DNA from: Ligula intestinalis
Taxonomy: Eukaryota; Platyhelminthes; Cestoda; Diphyllobothriidea; Diphyllobothriidae
Length of the DNA stretch: 64,000 bases
Direction of reading: 5' to 3'
Assembly: GCA_036362985.1 (NCBI GenBank)
Contig: JAYGXS010000002.1
Coordinates: 98,583,980 to 98,647,979 of the forward strand
Positions 38,663-50,500 of the stretch are shown in pieces. Each line of letters starts with the position of its first letter. The first letter of the stretch is position 1. A model generated the notes under the pieces. The model was not told where the DNA came from. It saw nothing but the letters and a program-made list of their open reading frames with translations, and did no database searches. The translations under genes and the position numbers were made by a program.

Positions 38663-39150
38663 GGGCTGCACATCAACCATAGAGTCCGGTCGCACACAAG
38701 ATGGTCACAATAGCAGCACAAGAGCTGTTAACGAGCAAGCAAGCGACAGTGTCGTAGGCACGACAAATGGCACTAAGAGAGAAGCCAGCATCATCATACA
38801 GGAATTAATGGAATCAACCGCAGCCACTCCCATGGACCGGCATTCCGCAGATATCCAGCTCTTCCATGCCCTTATGAACAAAATGCTGGGACCCAATGTA
38901 CCATTAGAGTGCGAAAAGGCCTACCGCCTTGGCAAACGGCCTGAGAGCCCAACTGGAAAGGCACGTCCCAGACCTCTAAAAGTGGTCATGACAAGAAGCC
39001 AAGACGCCAAGCTCATTCTATCTAGGCGTTTTTAAATAAAAGACTCTGACCCGGGAGTTTTTTTTTCAACAGGAGTTCTCAGCTGCAGAACGGAACAAAC
39101 GTTGTCAACTTGTTTCCGAAAAGAGGGAGCGGGCCAGCAAGGGCTAACAA
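38663..39150 (+). pseudogene. LINE A ORF1, C-terminal part
   Basis: Visible motifs are REASIIIQELMES, CEKAYRLGKRPE and ARPRPLKVVM, then a TAA near 39033, after which the same module continues with VFFQQEFSAAERNKR and a basic tail ending near 39150. This matches the ORF1 module of the other LINEs in the window. A T9 run (39058-39066) lies in the VFFQ codons. With nine T, the upstream frame passes straight into the ORF2 frame instead of the ORF1 tail. Confidence 0.75.
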
Positions 39151-39159
39151 AACTTGGTT

Positions 39160-39410
39160 ATTTAAAACAGCCAAGTGCTTCAACGTCCATTGTTCTCACC
39201 TTGGATAGGTCCGTTCCGGATAACCACACAGTCGGCTCAGTAGAGGGAGGATTGAGTCCAATCTAAAAACATACAGAGGCAGAACGAAGGGGAAAAACAT
39301 TTGGTTATTTACAACAACCAAGTGGTCCAGCGTCCACTGTTCTCCCCCAGGAAAGGTCCTCCCCGGATGACCGCACAGTCGATCCGGAAAGGGGCGGGGA
39401 GAGCCTGACT
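39160..39410 (+). repeat. 147-bp in-frame tandem duplication before the LINE A endonuclease
   Basis: A block starting GYLKQPSASTSIVL (about 39154) recurs 147 bp later as GYLQQPSGPASTVL (about 39301). Both are in the ORF2 frame, and 147 is a multiple of three. The first copy carries a TAA near 39262. LINE B has no such duplication. Confidence 0.7.
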
Positions 39411-39419
39411 GTAACAAAT

Positions 39420-42229
39420 TCTCGAGCAAACAGAAAGTTAACTTTCATGTACACAAATGCACAGAGTATGCTTTCAAAGCTTGACGAGCTGAAGATTCAT
39501 GCCTTTGAGTTATCACCAGATATAATTTCAATAACGGAAACTTGGCTGTCTGAACAGGTAGCCGACGGCGAGGTATCCATGCCTGGCTATCGACTGTTCA
39601 GAAAAGACAGAGAAGGTCGTCAAGGCGGTGGCGTAGCAACATACGTGAAAAATGTACTCACAGTTTTAGACAAAACGGATAAACTGGCGTGTACTTCCGA
39701 GGCCATCTGGCTGTCCATTAAACTACCCGGTGCACCCAACCTCGATGTACTGACACTCTACCGACCACCGAGAAGAGAGCCAGAAGTGGATGCCTCCTTG
39801 CTAGAGGAGCTGGAAAAGATTGCTGCACGATCGGACATCCTGATTGTGGGGGACTTTAACGCGCCTCACATCGACTGGGGTGTGGCCTGCGCACATAGCT
39901 CCGATCTAACCTTCGACAGCTGCCTTCTGAGCATGACTCTGAAGTTATTTCTCACGCAACACGTCACATTTCCGACAACGATGCGCGATGGCCAACAGTC
40001 TGGACCTCGTTCTCACGTAATCGCAGGACAGCATCGACGAAGTGTCAGGTCTCCCACCACTAGGTAAAAGCAACCATGTTGTACTGCTATGGGAGTACTC
40101 GTTATTCTCAATACCGGAGAGACCCTCAACAGCCAGACGAAATATTTGGCGAGGCGATTTCGATCGAATGAAGACTGAACTCACGCGCGCCGATTGGGAA
40201 ACTCTATTTGCTGGAAAAATAACTGCGGACTGGGAAGCGTTCCGGACCACACTGCACAGACTCATCGACAACCACTGTCCGATTATGCGGAAAAAGGTGA
40301 ACACTAGACCGCAATGGCTTACGCAGGCCTTAAAAATAGAAGTGAACAAAAAGCGGAAGATGTGGAAAAAAATGCTAGCAGACAGGACTCCTGCATCTGT
40401 CAGTGCCTACAAAACTCAGAGAAACCGGGTCAAGGGTCTTATTCTCAAAACAAGACGGGCTTTCGAAGCAGACTTGCTAAACCGGGCCACAGTGAACCCC
40501 AAACTGTTTTACAGTTATCTCAGGCAGAGTACCAAAAACAAGGATCCGATACCCCTGCTAAGGACCGCTGAGGGAAGAGACTTGATAGATGATGAAGCGA
40601 AGGCTGATCATCTGTCGAAATTTTTCCAATCAGTTTTCACAAAGGAAACGGCATACGATCACCCCACCCACGACACCGAAGCGGATACAGTAGTTGAGAC
40701 TGTCCAATTCCCCGAGGCTGCTGTTCTTAAGGAACTCTTAAGCTTAAAAGAATCTAAGTCACCAGGTCCCGACAACGTACTAGCCAAGATTTTGAAGGAG
40801 CTCGCCAATGAGTTAGCCAAACCACTCTCTATGCTCTTCCAAACCTCCTTCGAAACCGGATGCCTACCAGTAGATTGGAAATCCGCGAGGATTACACCGC
40901 TATACAAGGGGGGAAGCCGGGTCTCAGCGAATAACTGCCGACCAGTCAGCCTTACTGCAATCTGTTGCAAAATCATGGAAAAAATTATCAAGCAACAACT
41001 TATGCAGTTCCTGGAACAAACCCATCTGCTATCGGATGCTCAGCATGGTTTTCGTAGAGGTAGGTCCTGCGTTACAAACTTGCTCTACTGTTTAGAACGG
41101 TGGACTGAGGCAGTCAATAGTGGAAACTCAGTGCATGCTGTCTATATTGACTTCAAAAAGGCTTTCGATAGCGTGCCGCACCACCGCCTCCTTTATAAAG
41201 TCAGCCGCATAGGAGTAAGAGGTAGGCTCCTTACGTGGATAAAAACCTTTCTAATCGGTCGCTCGCAAACTGTCCACATCAGCGACAAGCAGTCAGCCAA
41301 GGTTGAGGTTGAGAGTGGTGTTCCTCAAGGCTCCGTTCTCGGCCCTATTTTGTTCGTTATCTACATCAACGACTGTGTTCGCGAACTGGATTGCGGCATC
41401 GCCATGTTTGCCGATGATATAAAACTTTGGAGCGAAATTCGAACTGTGGCTGACGAAGTGCACTTACAGGAAAATTTTAATAGACTTCAAAAATGGTCGG
41501 CGGACTGGCTCTTACCGTTCAATGAGAGCAAGTGCACCACCATTCGAGTTGGCAAATGTGGTTCTTCAAACGGCACGGCTTACCGACTGAATGACATACC
41601 ATTGAAGGAAGTGAACGCCCAGAAAGACTTGGGAGTCTGGATCACACCCTCGCTTAAACCCTCCCTGCATTGCACAAAGGTAGCCAAGTCCGCGATGTCG
41701 ATCCTATACCTCGTCAAACGAGCTTTTTCTACCATCAATGAAGAGTGCTTCACAAAAGTCTTCGGAACCTTCGTATGACCGCACCTAGAATCCGCTATCC
41801 AAGCTTGGAGACCCTGGGCCAGGAAAGACATCAACATCCTGGAAAAGGTACAATGGCGCGCAACCAAACTTGTTATGGGGCAGGGCTCGCAGCCTTATGA
41901 AACACGGCTGTCGAATCTCAACCTCTTCCCTTTGCGCTACAGGCAGCTTCGGGGAGACCTGATACTAGCATTCCGCGTATTACGTCTTCAAGACTGCTGT
42001 CTTATATCAGGGGATTTTTTAGAATTAGCAACGACCACGAATCTGAGGGTTCATCCCCTCAAATTAAACGTGACAGGGGCCAGGCTGGACGCTCGAAAAC
42101 ACTTATTTTCAAAAAGGGTGGAATGCGCTCCCTCAGGACGTTGTTATGTCGGAATCGCTCGAGGGTTTTAAGCAAAAACTGGATCGATATAGCTTTGCAC
42201 GATGGATCGGAACTGACAATTTGCAATAA
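39420..42229 (+). pseudogene. LINE A ORF2: endonuclease-reverse transcriptase
   Basis: Endonuclease: MYTNAQSMLSKLDEL, SITETWLS, GGGVATYVKN, YRPPR, VGDFNAPHIDWG, SLDLVLT and LGKSNHVVLLW (the usual SDH is SNH here, a changed catalytic Asp). RT: KSPGPDNVLAKIL, WKSARITPLYKGG, NNCRPVSLTAICC, DAQHGFRRGRSC, YIDFKKAFDSVPH, SGVPQGSVLGPILF and MFADDIKLW (catalytic FADD near 41410). The C-terminal domain has DLGVWITPSL and [10 protein letters not shown]. Breaks: a frameshift near 39990 with a TAA just after, a TGA at 41776-41778 replacing a conserved Arg codon (CGA), and a frameshift near 42118. The last frame closes at 42229. LINE B (47563-50603) is its closest relative in the window. Confidence 0.9.
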
Positions 42230-42806
42230 CAATAGTGCTACTTCCATTTTTTCAGTAGTGTTGGTTTTTATATCCATTCACGTTTGCTATTCATTACGCC
42301 CTACCACGCATAGCCTCATGCGAAGGTCTCCGCGGTCTACCCTACTTGGCTATCTGCGTACCATGATAACCCGCTGGCGATCTTATCAGCCAGACCTGCC
42401 GGTCTAAACAGTCACCCTTGATTCGACCCAAAGCGGACTCTCGACGATCTGGACGGATGCCTCTGTTTTTCCAGTTCCGTGGCGGACTCTGCAATCAGCA
42501 AGGAAGAATCAGGACATGGCTTCCACACGGTGATGATCCTGGGAACCTTTGCAATGCCCCTCCCCAGTGGGAACCCCCTTTTTTCTCCTAAATCCCACGC
42601 ATTACCCCCACAAGGGCGACAGTTTTTCTCCTAAAAATGCCTGAGGAGTTTTTTCACTGTCTGCTCCTAATTTCATCCTATGACTCAGGACAACTGGCCT
42701 CGCCAACAGTCTAAGCAACAAATTTTTTGCAACCACTGCACATATGTACAAATAGGGCACTCAAAGGAATTTTTCCTACATACCCTCAATATACTGATAC
42801 TGATAC

Positions 42807-43700
42807 CCCGAACTGACTAACGTCGTCCGGAAGATGAAGGAGTGAGTGTACATTAAATAACGTGAATGCGACCATAAAAAAGGGGGTAATCATGTTAAAA
42901 ATTGTTCAACAAATCCCGGGCTAATTAACCATAGAGTGTGTGCAATTTTGGGTGGCAAAAATGTAAATAGCGGTAGAAAGCATCAAAAAATCTTAATACT
43001 TGTCAGACCTTAGGAAAGAGGGCAAGACAACGGGACCTATATACAATAAAAATTGCCGGTACTCTGAGGTTTTCCAAAAATTTAGGTGTTCTAGGGATCA
43101 GCCACACCTGACGAATGACGGTCCTTTGATGAATACGCAGTTCTTTCCGTAGGCCATCACGAAAGCCAACGTGGACGTAGTCACCGTTACTTTGCGACTT
43201 TGTAACGCACGTTCGTGGCGTTTACATTATTGTCTTGGTTTTCTACGGTACATCAGGGATAGTGGTCCCCTTGAAAGCACGGACCGTATCAAAAAGCTCC
43301 TTAATAGCAGTATGGCGTAACGACCGATGTACACAAAAGTCGCGGAGGGCTTCAATGATTGAATAATTTGGTGTGACATTGGTGTCAGCTATTACACGTT
43401 TGGAGACTCTAAAAACGAACCGAAAAGAATTTCTGGGGTCAGTAAAGGTATCTCTAATTCAGTGTCTTCAGACTTATCAACATTTGACATCGACGGCTGC
43501 GTTGCAAATTCATCTTGAAAGGCCTCTAGATAGGCCCGCTTTCTGCGCTGTATGCGCTTATATAGAGTTATCCGGTGTAATCCGTAGTATGATCGCTGCA
43601 TAATCACTATCAACCTATGCTAAACAACACTATTATTCAGGTATTTCTGCATACATAATTCACGGACTGCTTCAGGAACCTAACCAGCAAGCTAAAATAG
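42807..43700 (-). pseudogene. Internally deleted copy of the Tnp2-like transposon
   Basis: Minus-strand order: an N-terminal helix RSYYGLHRITLYKRIQRRK (near 43590), LEAFQDEF, then RHTAIKEL and FKGTTIPDV, a jump at about 43105, and CHPKLHTLYG and ARDLLNNF. Compared with the larger copy, sequence corresponding to about 46500-47120 is missing. Stops are frequent. The copy is clear of later insertions between 43100 and 43640, so it serves as the empty-site reference for the nested copy. Confidence 0.75.
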
Positions 43701-43845
43701 GCCGGCTGTTATAGTAAATAATTCAACAATAATATTATAAGAAACGTAAATAAATTTTTTAAAAACATTCGTACCTGGACAAACAATGATAGATTTGATC
43801 GCAAATTCAAAAAAATGGTTATCACACGAGAGAACGCACGACAGG

Positions 43846-44160
43846 GGAGGGCTAAGAATGACCACCTTCTTGGGAAGTTAAAACAAAACCCTTAGTTTAT
43901 TAAACGTCTATGGGATCGATGTATTCTTTCAAAACATATTTTACAAACCTACTTATTTTTAATTTTAACATCTTTTTAACATAAAATTATACTTAAAAAT
44001 TATTTAAATTGCGTTTCTACAACGACCGATGAAAAGACACAGCAATGAAAAAGTTAAGGTACCTGACTAATTTATATGCGTTTAGCTTCTACCCCGCACC
44101 GCCCCGTATTCCCCCGTCGCCATCCCCGTCCAATCCGGGTATTGTGCTAGCAGGGCGTAA
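43846..44160 (-). repeat. Fragment of LINE C: endonuclease piece plus upstream region
   Basis: Bases 43846-43925 match the endonuclease start of LINE C (57165-57238, the FVLTSQEG region), with a stop inside. Bases 43926-44155 match 59715-59955, including a conserved stretch reading ctgactaatttatatgc and a C-rich segment. The two parts are adjacent here but are separated by LINE D in the other locus. Confidence 0.7.
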
Positions 44161-44940
44161 TAACACTATAAAATTTCAGAATTTTGAGAATTTCTAAATG
44201 TTTCCTGAGGATAAATGATTCAATTTGACTTGAGATGGAAGAACTTTCTTTTCTCCTTACAATATATTATTTACCGCAAAAGTATATTAATTCCACTATG
44301 CCATATAATTACGCGAATTTAAAAACCCTGGCCGTATACATTGTTGATTTTGGAAATACTCATAATTCTTCAAACTTTTCTGTTACTGAATAACGCAAAA
44401 GGAGAACGTAAAGTACACAACAAGCTATATTTCCATACGACTTCAATTCAATTAAGTCTTCATTGCCTTACATTTTCGTAGACATATTTGACATTCTACG
44501 TTTACACAAGGACATTTGTATGCTATTTTATGCATTAAAACAAAGCTTATATGTTAATGCATTTTAAGCATTAATCTTCACAGGATAGCAAAACATACTT
44601 TTTCAAATAAAAATTTACAATTTTAATACAAATAAATGTAATTTATTCAACAAGGCTTCACTTGAACCCAAACAATTTTTGACAAACTTTTCCAGTTCAG
44701 GAAGGATGTCTTTTATACCTCTTCCAATTTTTTTGGGAGTGCATTCAGTTTCATTTAATTTTTAGTTTATATGGTTTGGATAGTAGGCACTGCCTTTGAA
44801 AACCTCATTTATAACTTGCACAACACCTATAATAATTTACCTATTCTAACATAGTATTCGCAACATTGAGTAGCAAAGTTTTTTTAAACATATTATGACT
44901 TGTTTTTGGAATTCAGACTGGAAGAAAATGAAAGGAACGG
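44161..44940. other. AT-rich stretch, no genes seen
   Basis: No open frame of note, no known motif and no tandem repeat. It may include the downstream end of the larger Tnp2-like transposon, but I could not define a terminal inverted repeat. Confidence 0.4.
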
Positions 44941-44942
44941 TC

Positions 44943-45606
44943 TTATCTTGACTTCTCAATAAATTGCCTGACCAATGTAAACTCCTGCCGCATAAGCGAC
45001 TCTAGAGATTCAAAGCGGGAGTACATCTCAGATCTGAGAGTACTAACGCTCGCCTCCAAAGACGTTTGGCGCTGCTCGTCTGAGCGCGGCACTGCTGTAA
45101 TCGTCTGCACCTGCGCAAGAGTGGGCGAAGTGTAAGTGGAAGTCACCCTAAAATAATCTTACGTAAAAGATATTACTGAGTGATTGTGGGCCAGCCCAAT
45201 AAGCTTTTCGAGGGCGGCGTGGGAGTCCGCGGTGGGATATTCTCCACATCTCTGGTTTCCTCCTCAGACTCGGTTGTTAGTTCACGCGGAATCCTAGATA
45301 ACACATAATTACTAATAGTACCCTTTACCTGTTGCCCATATGTGTGGGCTCTGAACTGGAGAGGTCGGACATGTCCTCGGCACGCCTCGGGCGCTGACGG
45401 GCCTTTTGTAAGCTTTCGTACCGTCCTAGGACCCGTATGGGGTACAACGGCGTACCCTCCGGAGGAGGCTCCTGCCGGGCTAAGAACCGCCTCCTCACTG
45501 CGTCTGAAGATGGCCATATCGTGAGATTATTGTCCGTGGGGTGTACCCAGGATTCTGCCACTACGCCAACCGTTTTCTCATGGCGAAATTCAACGACGAA
45601 GAACAT
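44943..45606 (-). CDS. Transposon accessory gene with FFVVEF...SW module and two very short introns
   Basis: Exon 1 (45606-45329) starts MFFVVEFRHEKTVGVVAESW and contains TIWPSSDAV, YPIRVLGRYESLQKAR and AEDMSDLSS. This is the N-terminal module I associate with DUF4806-type proteins often found beside this kind of transposase. The frame stops at once if read through, but removing 45328-45294 (GT...AG, 35 bp) continues in frame as RIPRELTTESEEE. Removing 45176-45148 (GT...AG, 29 bp) joins TITQ to VTSTYTSPT. The product would be about 200 residues. The C-terminus (SEMYSRFESLESLMRQEF) looks helical, perhaps coiled coil; the usual DUF4806 core is not seen. The start could be further upstream, since cttcag precedes the ATG and might be an acceptor. 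Confidence 0.6.
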
Positions 45607-46086
45607 CTGAAGTCAAAGTAAACTGTGAGTACATCCTGCACTGTAGTTAGTGTAGCATTAAAGGAGAAGCGCACATTTTTTTAAAAATCTATATATTCCA
45701 GAAAAAGTATGTAAAAGAGGGATAAGGAAAAATGTGCTGTTCATCTTTAAAGGGACATATTTACAAACAACATCAGCAAGGGATGCAGTATGGGAAAAGT
45801 CCTCTAATATGGAAGCTTTAAACATAAAAAAATGGACGAAGAAATTGATGTTGTAAAAAGGGCTTGGCAATCAATGAAGGGTCTATATTCTATACTGTCC
45901 GCCGTAATGGATGTAAGTTCGCACGGCCTATCGCCGATTAGAACCACATTATCAGGCGACTTTGTTGATAAGACGTAATCATTATATAAAATGGCGTCTG
46001 AGCCGCTGCGTAAATGAAGAGGTCTGGAAACACCCTCATCGTCATTCAAGGACAAATTGCATGCTTGTGACTCACTCTGCAGCTTT

Positions 46087-47408
46087 TCAAAATGACGGCG
46101 GTATACCTGGGCGGCAACATATGTGGAACCACTTTTTTTTTTCTTTAAAACGACCTAAGAAAGACTCAAAAGGGAATGCGGAAAAATTATCTAACTCTCC
46201 GAAATGACTTACATCATCCAGAAGATGGAGGAGGGAATGTACATTGTAAATAACATAGATGTGACCATACAAACGGGGGTAAACATGTTCAAAATTGTTT
46301 AACAAATTCCTAGCTCACAGACTATGCTGTGTGTGCAATTTAGGGTGACAAAAAATGTAAGTAGCGGTATAAAGCATCAAAACATGGTAGTACTTGTCAG
46401 AACGTAGGAAAGAGGGTAAAACAACGGGATCTATGTACAATAAAAATTGTCGGTACTCAGTGGCCTTCCAAAAATTAAGGTGTTCCAGGGATCTGCACTT
46501 ACGTGCAAACTCAACTGGAAGACACCGACTGCAAACATCAATGCGGTTATTCAGTTCACTGATGCGCCCACGCCATTTCCACGCATGCAACAGATTTTTC
46601 ATCACACCCAGGCACACCAGATGCATGTAATCTAGTGGAAAACATTGAATCATGTCTATGGGTAGGTCTTCAAAGGGAGACCTCCCTTTGTGATGGAACT
46701 TCTGACGGCGGGCCACTAGACGTCGGAAATATCATACGTCTGTTGAAGCTCACACATTGGTGACAACACCTGTAAGGTTGGCTATAAAGAATAGGTAAAC
46801 GCATACTTGTCGCATCCAAAAGTGCCATTGTGAGCTGTAACTTGTTTCACGTATGCACGAGCTGGCGAGTCACAGACAATCTGATGGAGAATGACAGTCA
46901 CAATGCCATGACTTAGTGCAGTAAACAGGCCATGCGCGAGGAGTTCCTTGAGGTCCGTAACACAGTCTTCAAGGTACCTGTTAATAGGGTCAGGTTTACC
47001 CCAACCTGCGAAGACTTCAACAACAAAAGGGCTGGAAACAAAGGGCTTCGCAATGCGGCAAAATATTGGCCAGACACATCGACCAGACGATTTAAAAAGG
47101 CGCCTTTCATCGATGTGAAGTTGCAGCCGCACCTGACGAATTGCAGTCCTCTGACGAGTATGCATTTCCTTCAGTAGGCCTTTACGAAAGCCGACATGGA
47201 CATAGTTACCATTACTCAGTGACTTTGTAAGGCACGATCGAGGCGTCTCCATTATTGTCTTTGCGCTCCTCGTTACATCTGGGATAGTGGTCCCCTTAAA
47301 AGTACGGACCGTATGAAAGAGCTCCTTAATAGCAGTATGGCGCAACGACTGATGCACGCAAAAATCTCGGAGAGCTTCAACGAATGAGTAATTAGATTCG
47401 ATAGTGGT
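46087..47408 (-). pseudogene. Tnp2-like transposase, main body
   Basis: Frame 47357-46782 holds RHTAIKELFHTVRTF, LHIDERRLFKSSGRCVWPIFC, VVEVFAGWGKPDP, RAYVKQVTAHNGTFGCDKY. After a frameshift, 46716-46315 holds [55 protein letters not shown] and HPKLHTQHS. After a stop, 46305-46087 holds YNVHSLLHLLDDVSHFGELD and SAFPFESFLGRFK. The order [36 protein letters not shown] is characteristic of the animal transposases related to plant Tnp2 of CACTA elements (from memory of the family). At least one frameshift and one stop break it. The N-terminal piece lies beyond the nested insertions at 54241-54086. Confidence 0.75.
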
Positions 47409-47562
47409 GTCAGTCAGTCAGTCAGTATATTTGAGGGAAAAATAGGCTTGCGCCTTTGAACTCCCTATTTGTCACATCGAAATCTCAAGAATTATAAACA
47501 ATGTTAACAAGTTTTCAGTCAGGAAAATATAGACAGTCACATGGCGCAGTGGTGTTTCAAGG

Positions 47563-50500
47563 TTAATTTGTCACATAATTCACGTTGTGTTGTAGCATGT
47601 GTATATCAAGTCGGTGTTTGAATATCTCCACAGATTGGGACATAACAATGGCCTCGGGAAGGTTATTCCACGGGTCCACGACACGATTAGAGAAAAAATT
47701 CTTCCGTACATCCAATCGTCCTTGGGGCACATAGAGTTTGAAGGGATGCCCCCGGAGATTAGTTGTAGTGGCGAGTTGGAAGAAGTCGTCACACACGAGA
47801 GCGCAGTCAAAGCCACGCACGATACGGAAGGTTTGTATCAAATCTCCGCGTAACTGCCTATAACTCAAAGGATAGAGATTAAGGTTATTTAGGCGGATCT
47901 CATATGGTAGTGAACCTTGGCCTCTTACTAATTTTGTTGCTCGCCGCTGCACCCTCTCAAGTACGTTATAATCCTGCCGCATCCACGGTCTCCAGGCTTA
48001 AATCGCGTATTCAAGATGTGGCCTTATGAAGGTATCGAAGATTTTCGAGAAACAGTCTTCATCAAAAACCGTGAATGCCCGCTTGATGGCGTACAACATT
48101 GAAGTTGCAGTTTTAGCCGCCTTACAACATTGTGTAGAAGGTTTGAGATTGTCTGTCATCAAGATGCCGAGATCCTTCTGTATTTCTGTTTCTTGCAGAG
48201 GGATTCCGTTCAGATGGTAAGGTCGCGCATAAGGCAGCGCATTTCGATTTCCCAGGCGCAGCAGAGTGCATTTGTTAGAATTGAAGGACAGCAGCCATCT
48301 ATGCGACCACTCGTTTAATCGACAAAGATTTTCCTGGAAGTTATCTTCATCGGCAGCACACCTGATGACCCTCCATATTTTTACATCATCTGCAAACATG
48401 GCGCACTCGCAGTCCAATTCCTGTACACAATCATTAACGAACAAGAGAAAGAGGGTGGGTCCGAGTACTGAACCTTGAGGGACTCCACTCTCGATGACTG
48501 TCGGCCTTGATTGTTGTCGTCCTACACACACCGTTTGGGAACGACCAGATAGGAAATTCTCAATCCACGTAAGAAGTCTGCCTCCGATACCCATCAGTCT
48601 CAACTTATGCAGGAGACGTTGGTGTGGAACACTGTCGAAGGCCTTCCGGAAATCAATGTAGGCTGCATGTACAGTTTCTTTTGCATCAATTGCCCTTGTC
48701 CAGCTTTGCATCGTATAAAGCAAGTTTGTTACACATGACCTTCCCCTACGGAATCCAAATTGCGCATTCGACAATATATTGTGAGTTTCACAATATATCA
48801 TCAATTGCTTCTTGATGATCTTCTCCATTACTTTGCAGCATATGGAGGTCAGACTCACGGGTCTGTAGTTATTCGCAGATGCACGACCACCGCTTTTGTA
48901 AAGCGGTGTAATATGCGCTAATTTCCAGTCCGGAGGAAGTATTCCAGTATCAAACGATTTCTGGCACACTAGTGAAAGGGGTTTAGCTAGCTCTCTAGCA
49001 AGTTCCTTGAGCAATTTGGCAGGAATTTCATCAGGACCCGGAGATTTACATTCCTTCAAGCTTTTTAGTTCTTGAAAAATCATCTCTTCCTCAAACAAAA
49101 TATCCCCAATATTTGGTGCTTCCACGACCTCGTCAACAGTTTCGACGAAGGGAGGTTCTATGGTGAAGACAGACTGAAAGAACTCAGCAAAATGTTCTGC
49201 TTTGTTTTTACAGTCGGAGATTTCGTGAACATCATCAGTTTGCATAACAGGAATCGGGTTCCTGTTACGTGTGCTTTTCCGTAAATAACTGTATAGCAAC
49301 TTTGGATTATTGACAGCTCGACGCAGTAGATCGCTCTCAAAGTCCCGTCGTGCTTTGAAAACCATTTTTTTTACCTTGTTCCGCTGGATTTTGTACTGTT
49401 CAAAATCTTCGTTGCAGCTTGTGTTGCAAAACTTCTTCCAAAGCTTTCTTTTTTTATTGATCTCTCTTTTGATAGCTCTGTTCAGCCATGGAGGTCGGCT
49501 AGATACCTTGGGCACTGAAAGTGGACAATGACTGCGCATTAGCTGCAACAACCACTCCTTAAATGTATTCCAGTCCTCAGTGACATCCCCAGAGAAAAGA
49601 AGACCCCAGTCTATTTGTGATGCCTCTACTCTCATTTGTGAGAAGTCACCTCGCCATATATTCGACCTTGGTTCGTCTGCTGTAGGGGGTAACGAGTAAA
49701 GACCATAATCCCATAAAAGAACGGCATGATCACTTCGACCTAGTGGAGGTAGGCAGCATACCTCGTCTATAGTGTCGGGATGCTTCGTGAAGACTAGATC
49801 TAAACAACTTGCTTGTTGCCCTCCACGTGCTCTAGTTGAAACTAGGACGTGTTGTGTGAAAAGTGCCTCAAGTGTTGTTTTTAGCAGATGGTGACCAAAG
49901 GTGTTTTTAGAACAATTGGCCCGCAAATTGTTCCAACATATGCTGGGCGCATTGAAGTCACCCATGAGTACAACATCAGGTCGACTTCCTATCTCCTTTA
50001 TGCACCCCAGCAAACGCGCATCTGAATCACTGTTTGTCCGCGGTGGTCGGTAGACAGTCACGGCTTCCAGGGGCTGCGACCCCCGTGCCTTAATTGTCAG
50101 CCAAATAGCCTCTATACCATGAGTAATCCTTTCAGGCTTCTCGCACACACTTAATTCGTTCTTTACATACATAGCAACTCCTCCACCCTGGCGTTCCACT
50201 CGGTCTTGTCTAAATAGTTGGTATCCGCATAGCGCCACTTCTGAATCACTGATGCTTTGTGACAGCCAGGTTTCTGTAATTGCTATAACATCAGGGGACC
50301 CATCGGCTACCTGTATTTGAAGTTCATCAAACTTCGAGAATAAACTCTGGGCGTTAGTATATAGAAATTTCAGCCGGCGAGACTCTGCAGTGTCCAATGC
50401 GTTTGGGCGCGAGTTTGCCAGTACTACTGGACCGCAGCCGTCATCAGGATTGACTGCTTCCACAGCACTATGGTAGTTTTCTGTATTATTTGGTCCCTGA

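Larger units (their letters stand above)
38662..42806 (+). mobile_element. LINE 'A': ORF1 tail, ORF2, 3' UTR and tail
   Basis: The plus-strand element enters from the gap inside ORF1 (38663-39150), carries an ORF2 (about 39067-42229) and a 3' UTR of about 560 bp. It ends with the conserved 3' hairpin at 42754-42786 and a short (TGATAC) repeat at about 42793-42804. It abuts the Tnp2-like transposon copy at 42807, at a spot matching about 46195 in the larger copy, so it appears to have inserted into that transposon. Confidence 0.85.

Noticed and set aside
38455..38721. Frames running through the 100-N gap
   Set aside because: Continuity across unknown bases cannot be supported. The left part is antisense LINE endonuclease and the right part is LINE A ORF1.
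39000..42229. Stop read-through as a regular feature of ORF2
   Set aside because: LINE A also has frameshifts, and the stops in A and B fall at different codons. Ordinary decay is the simpler reading.
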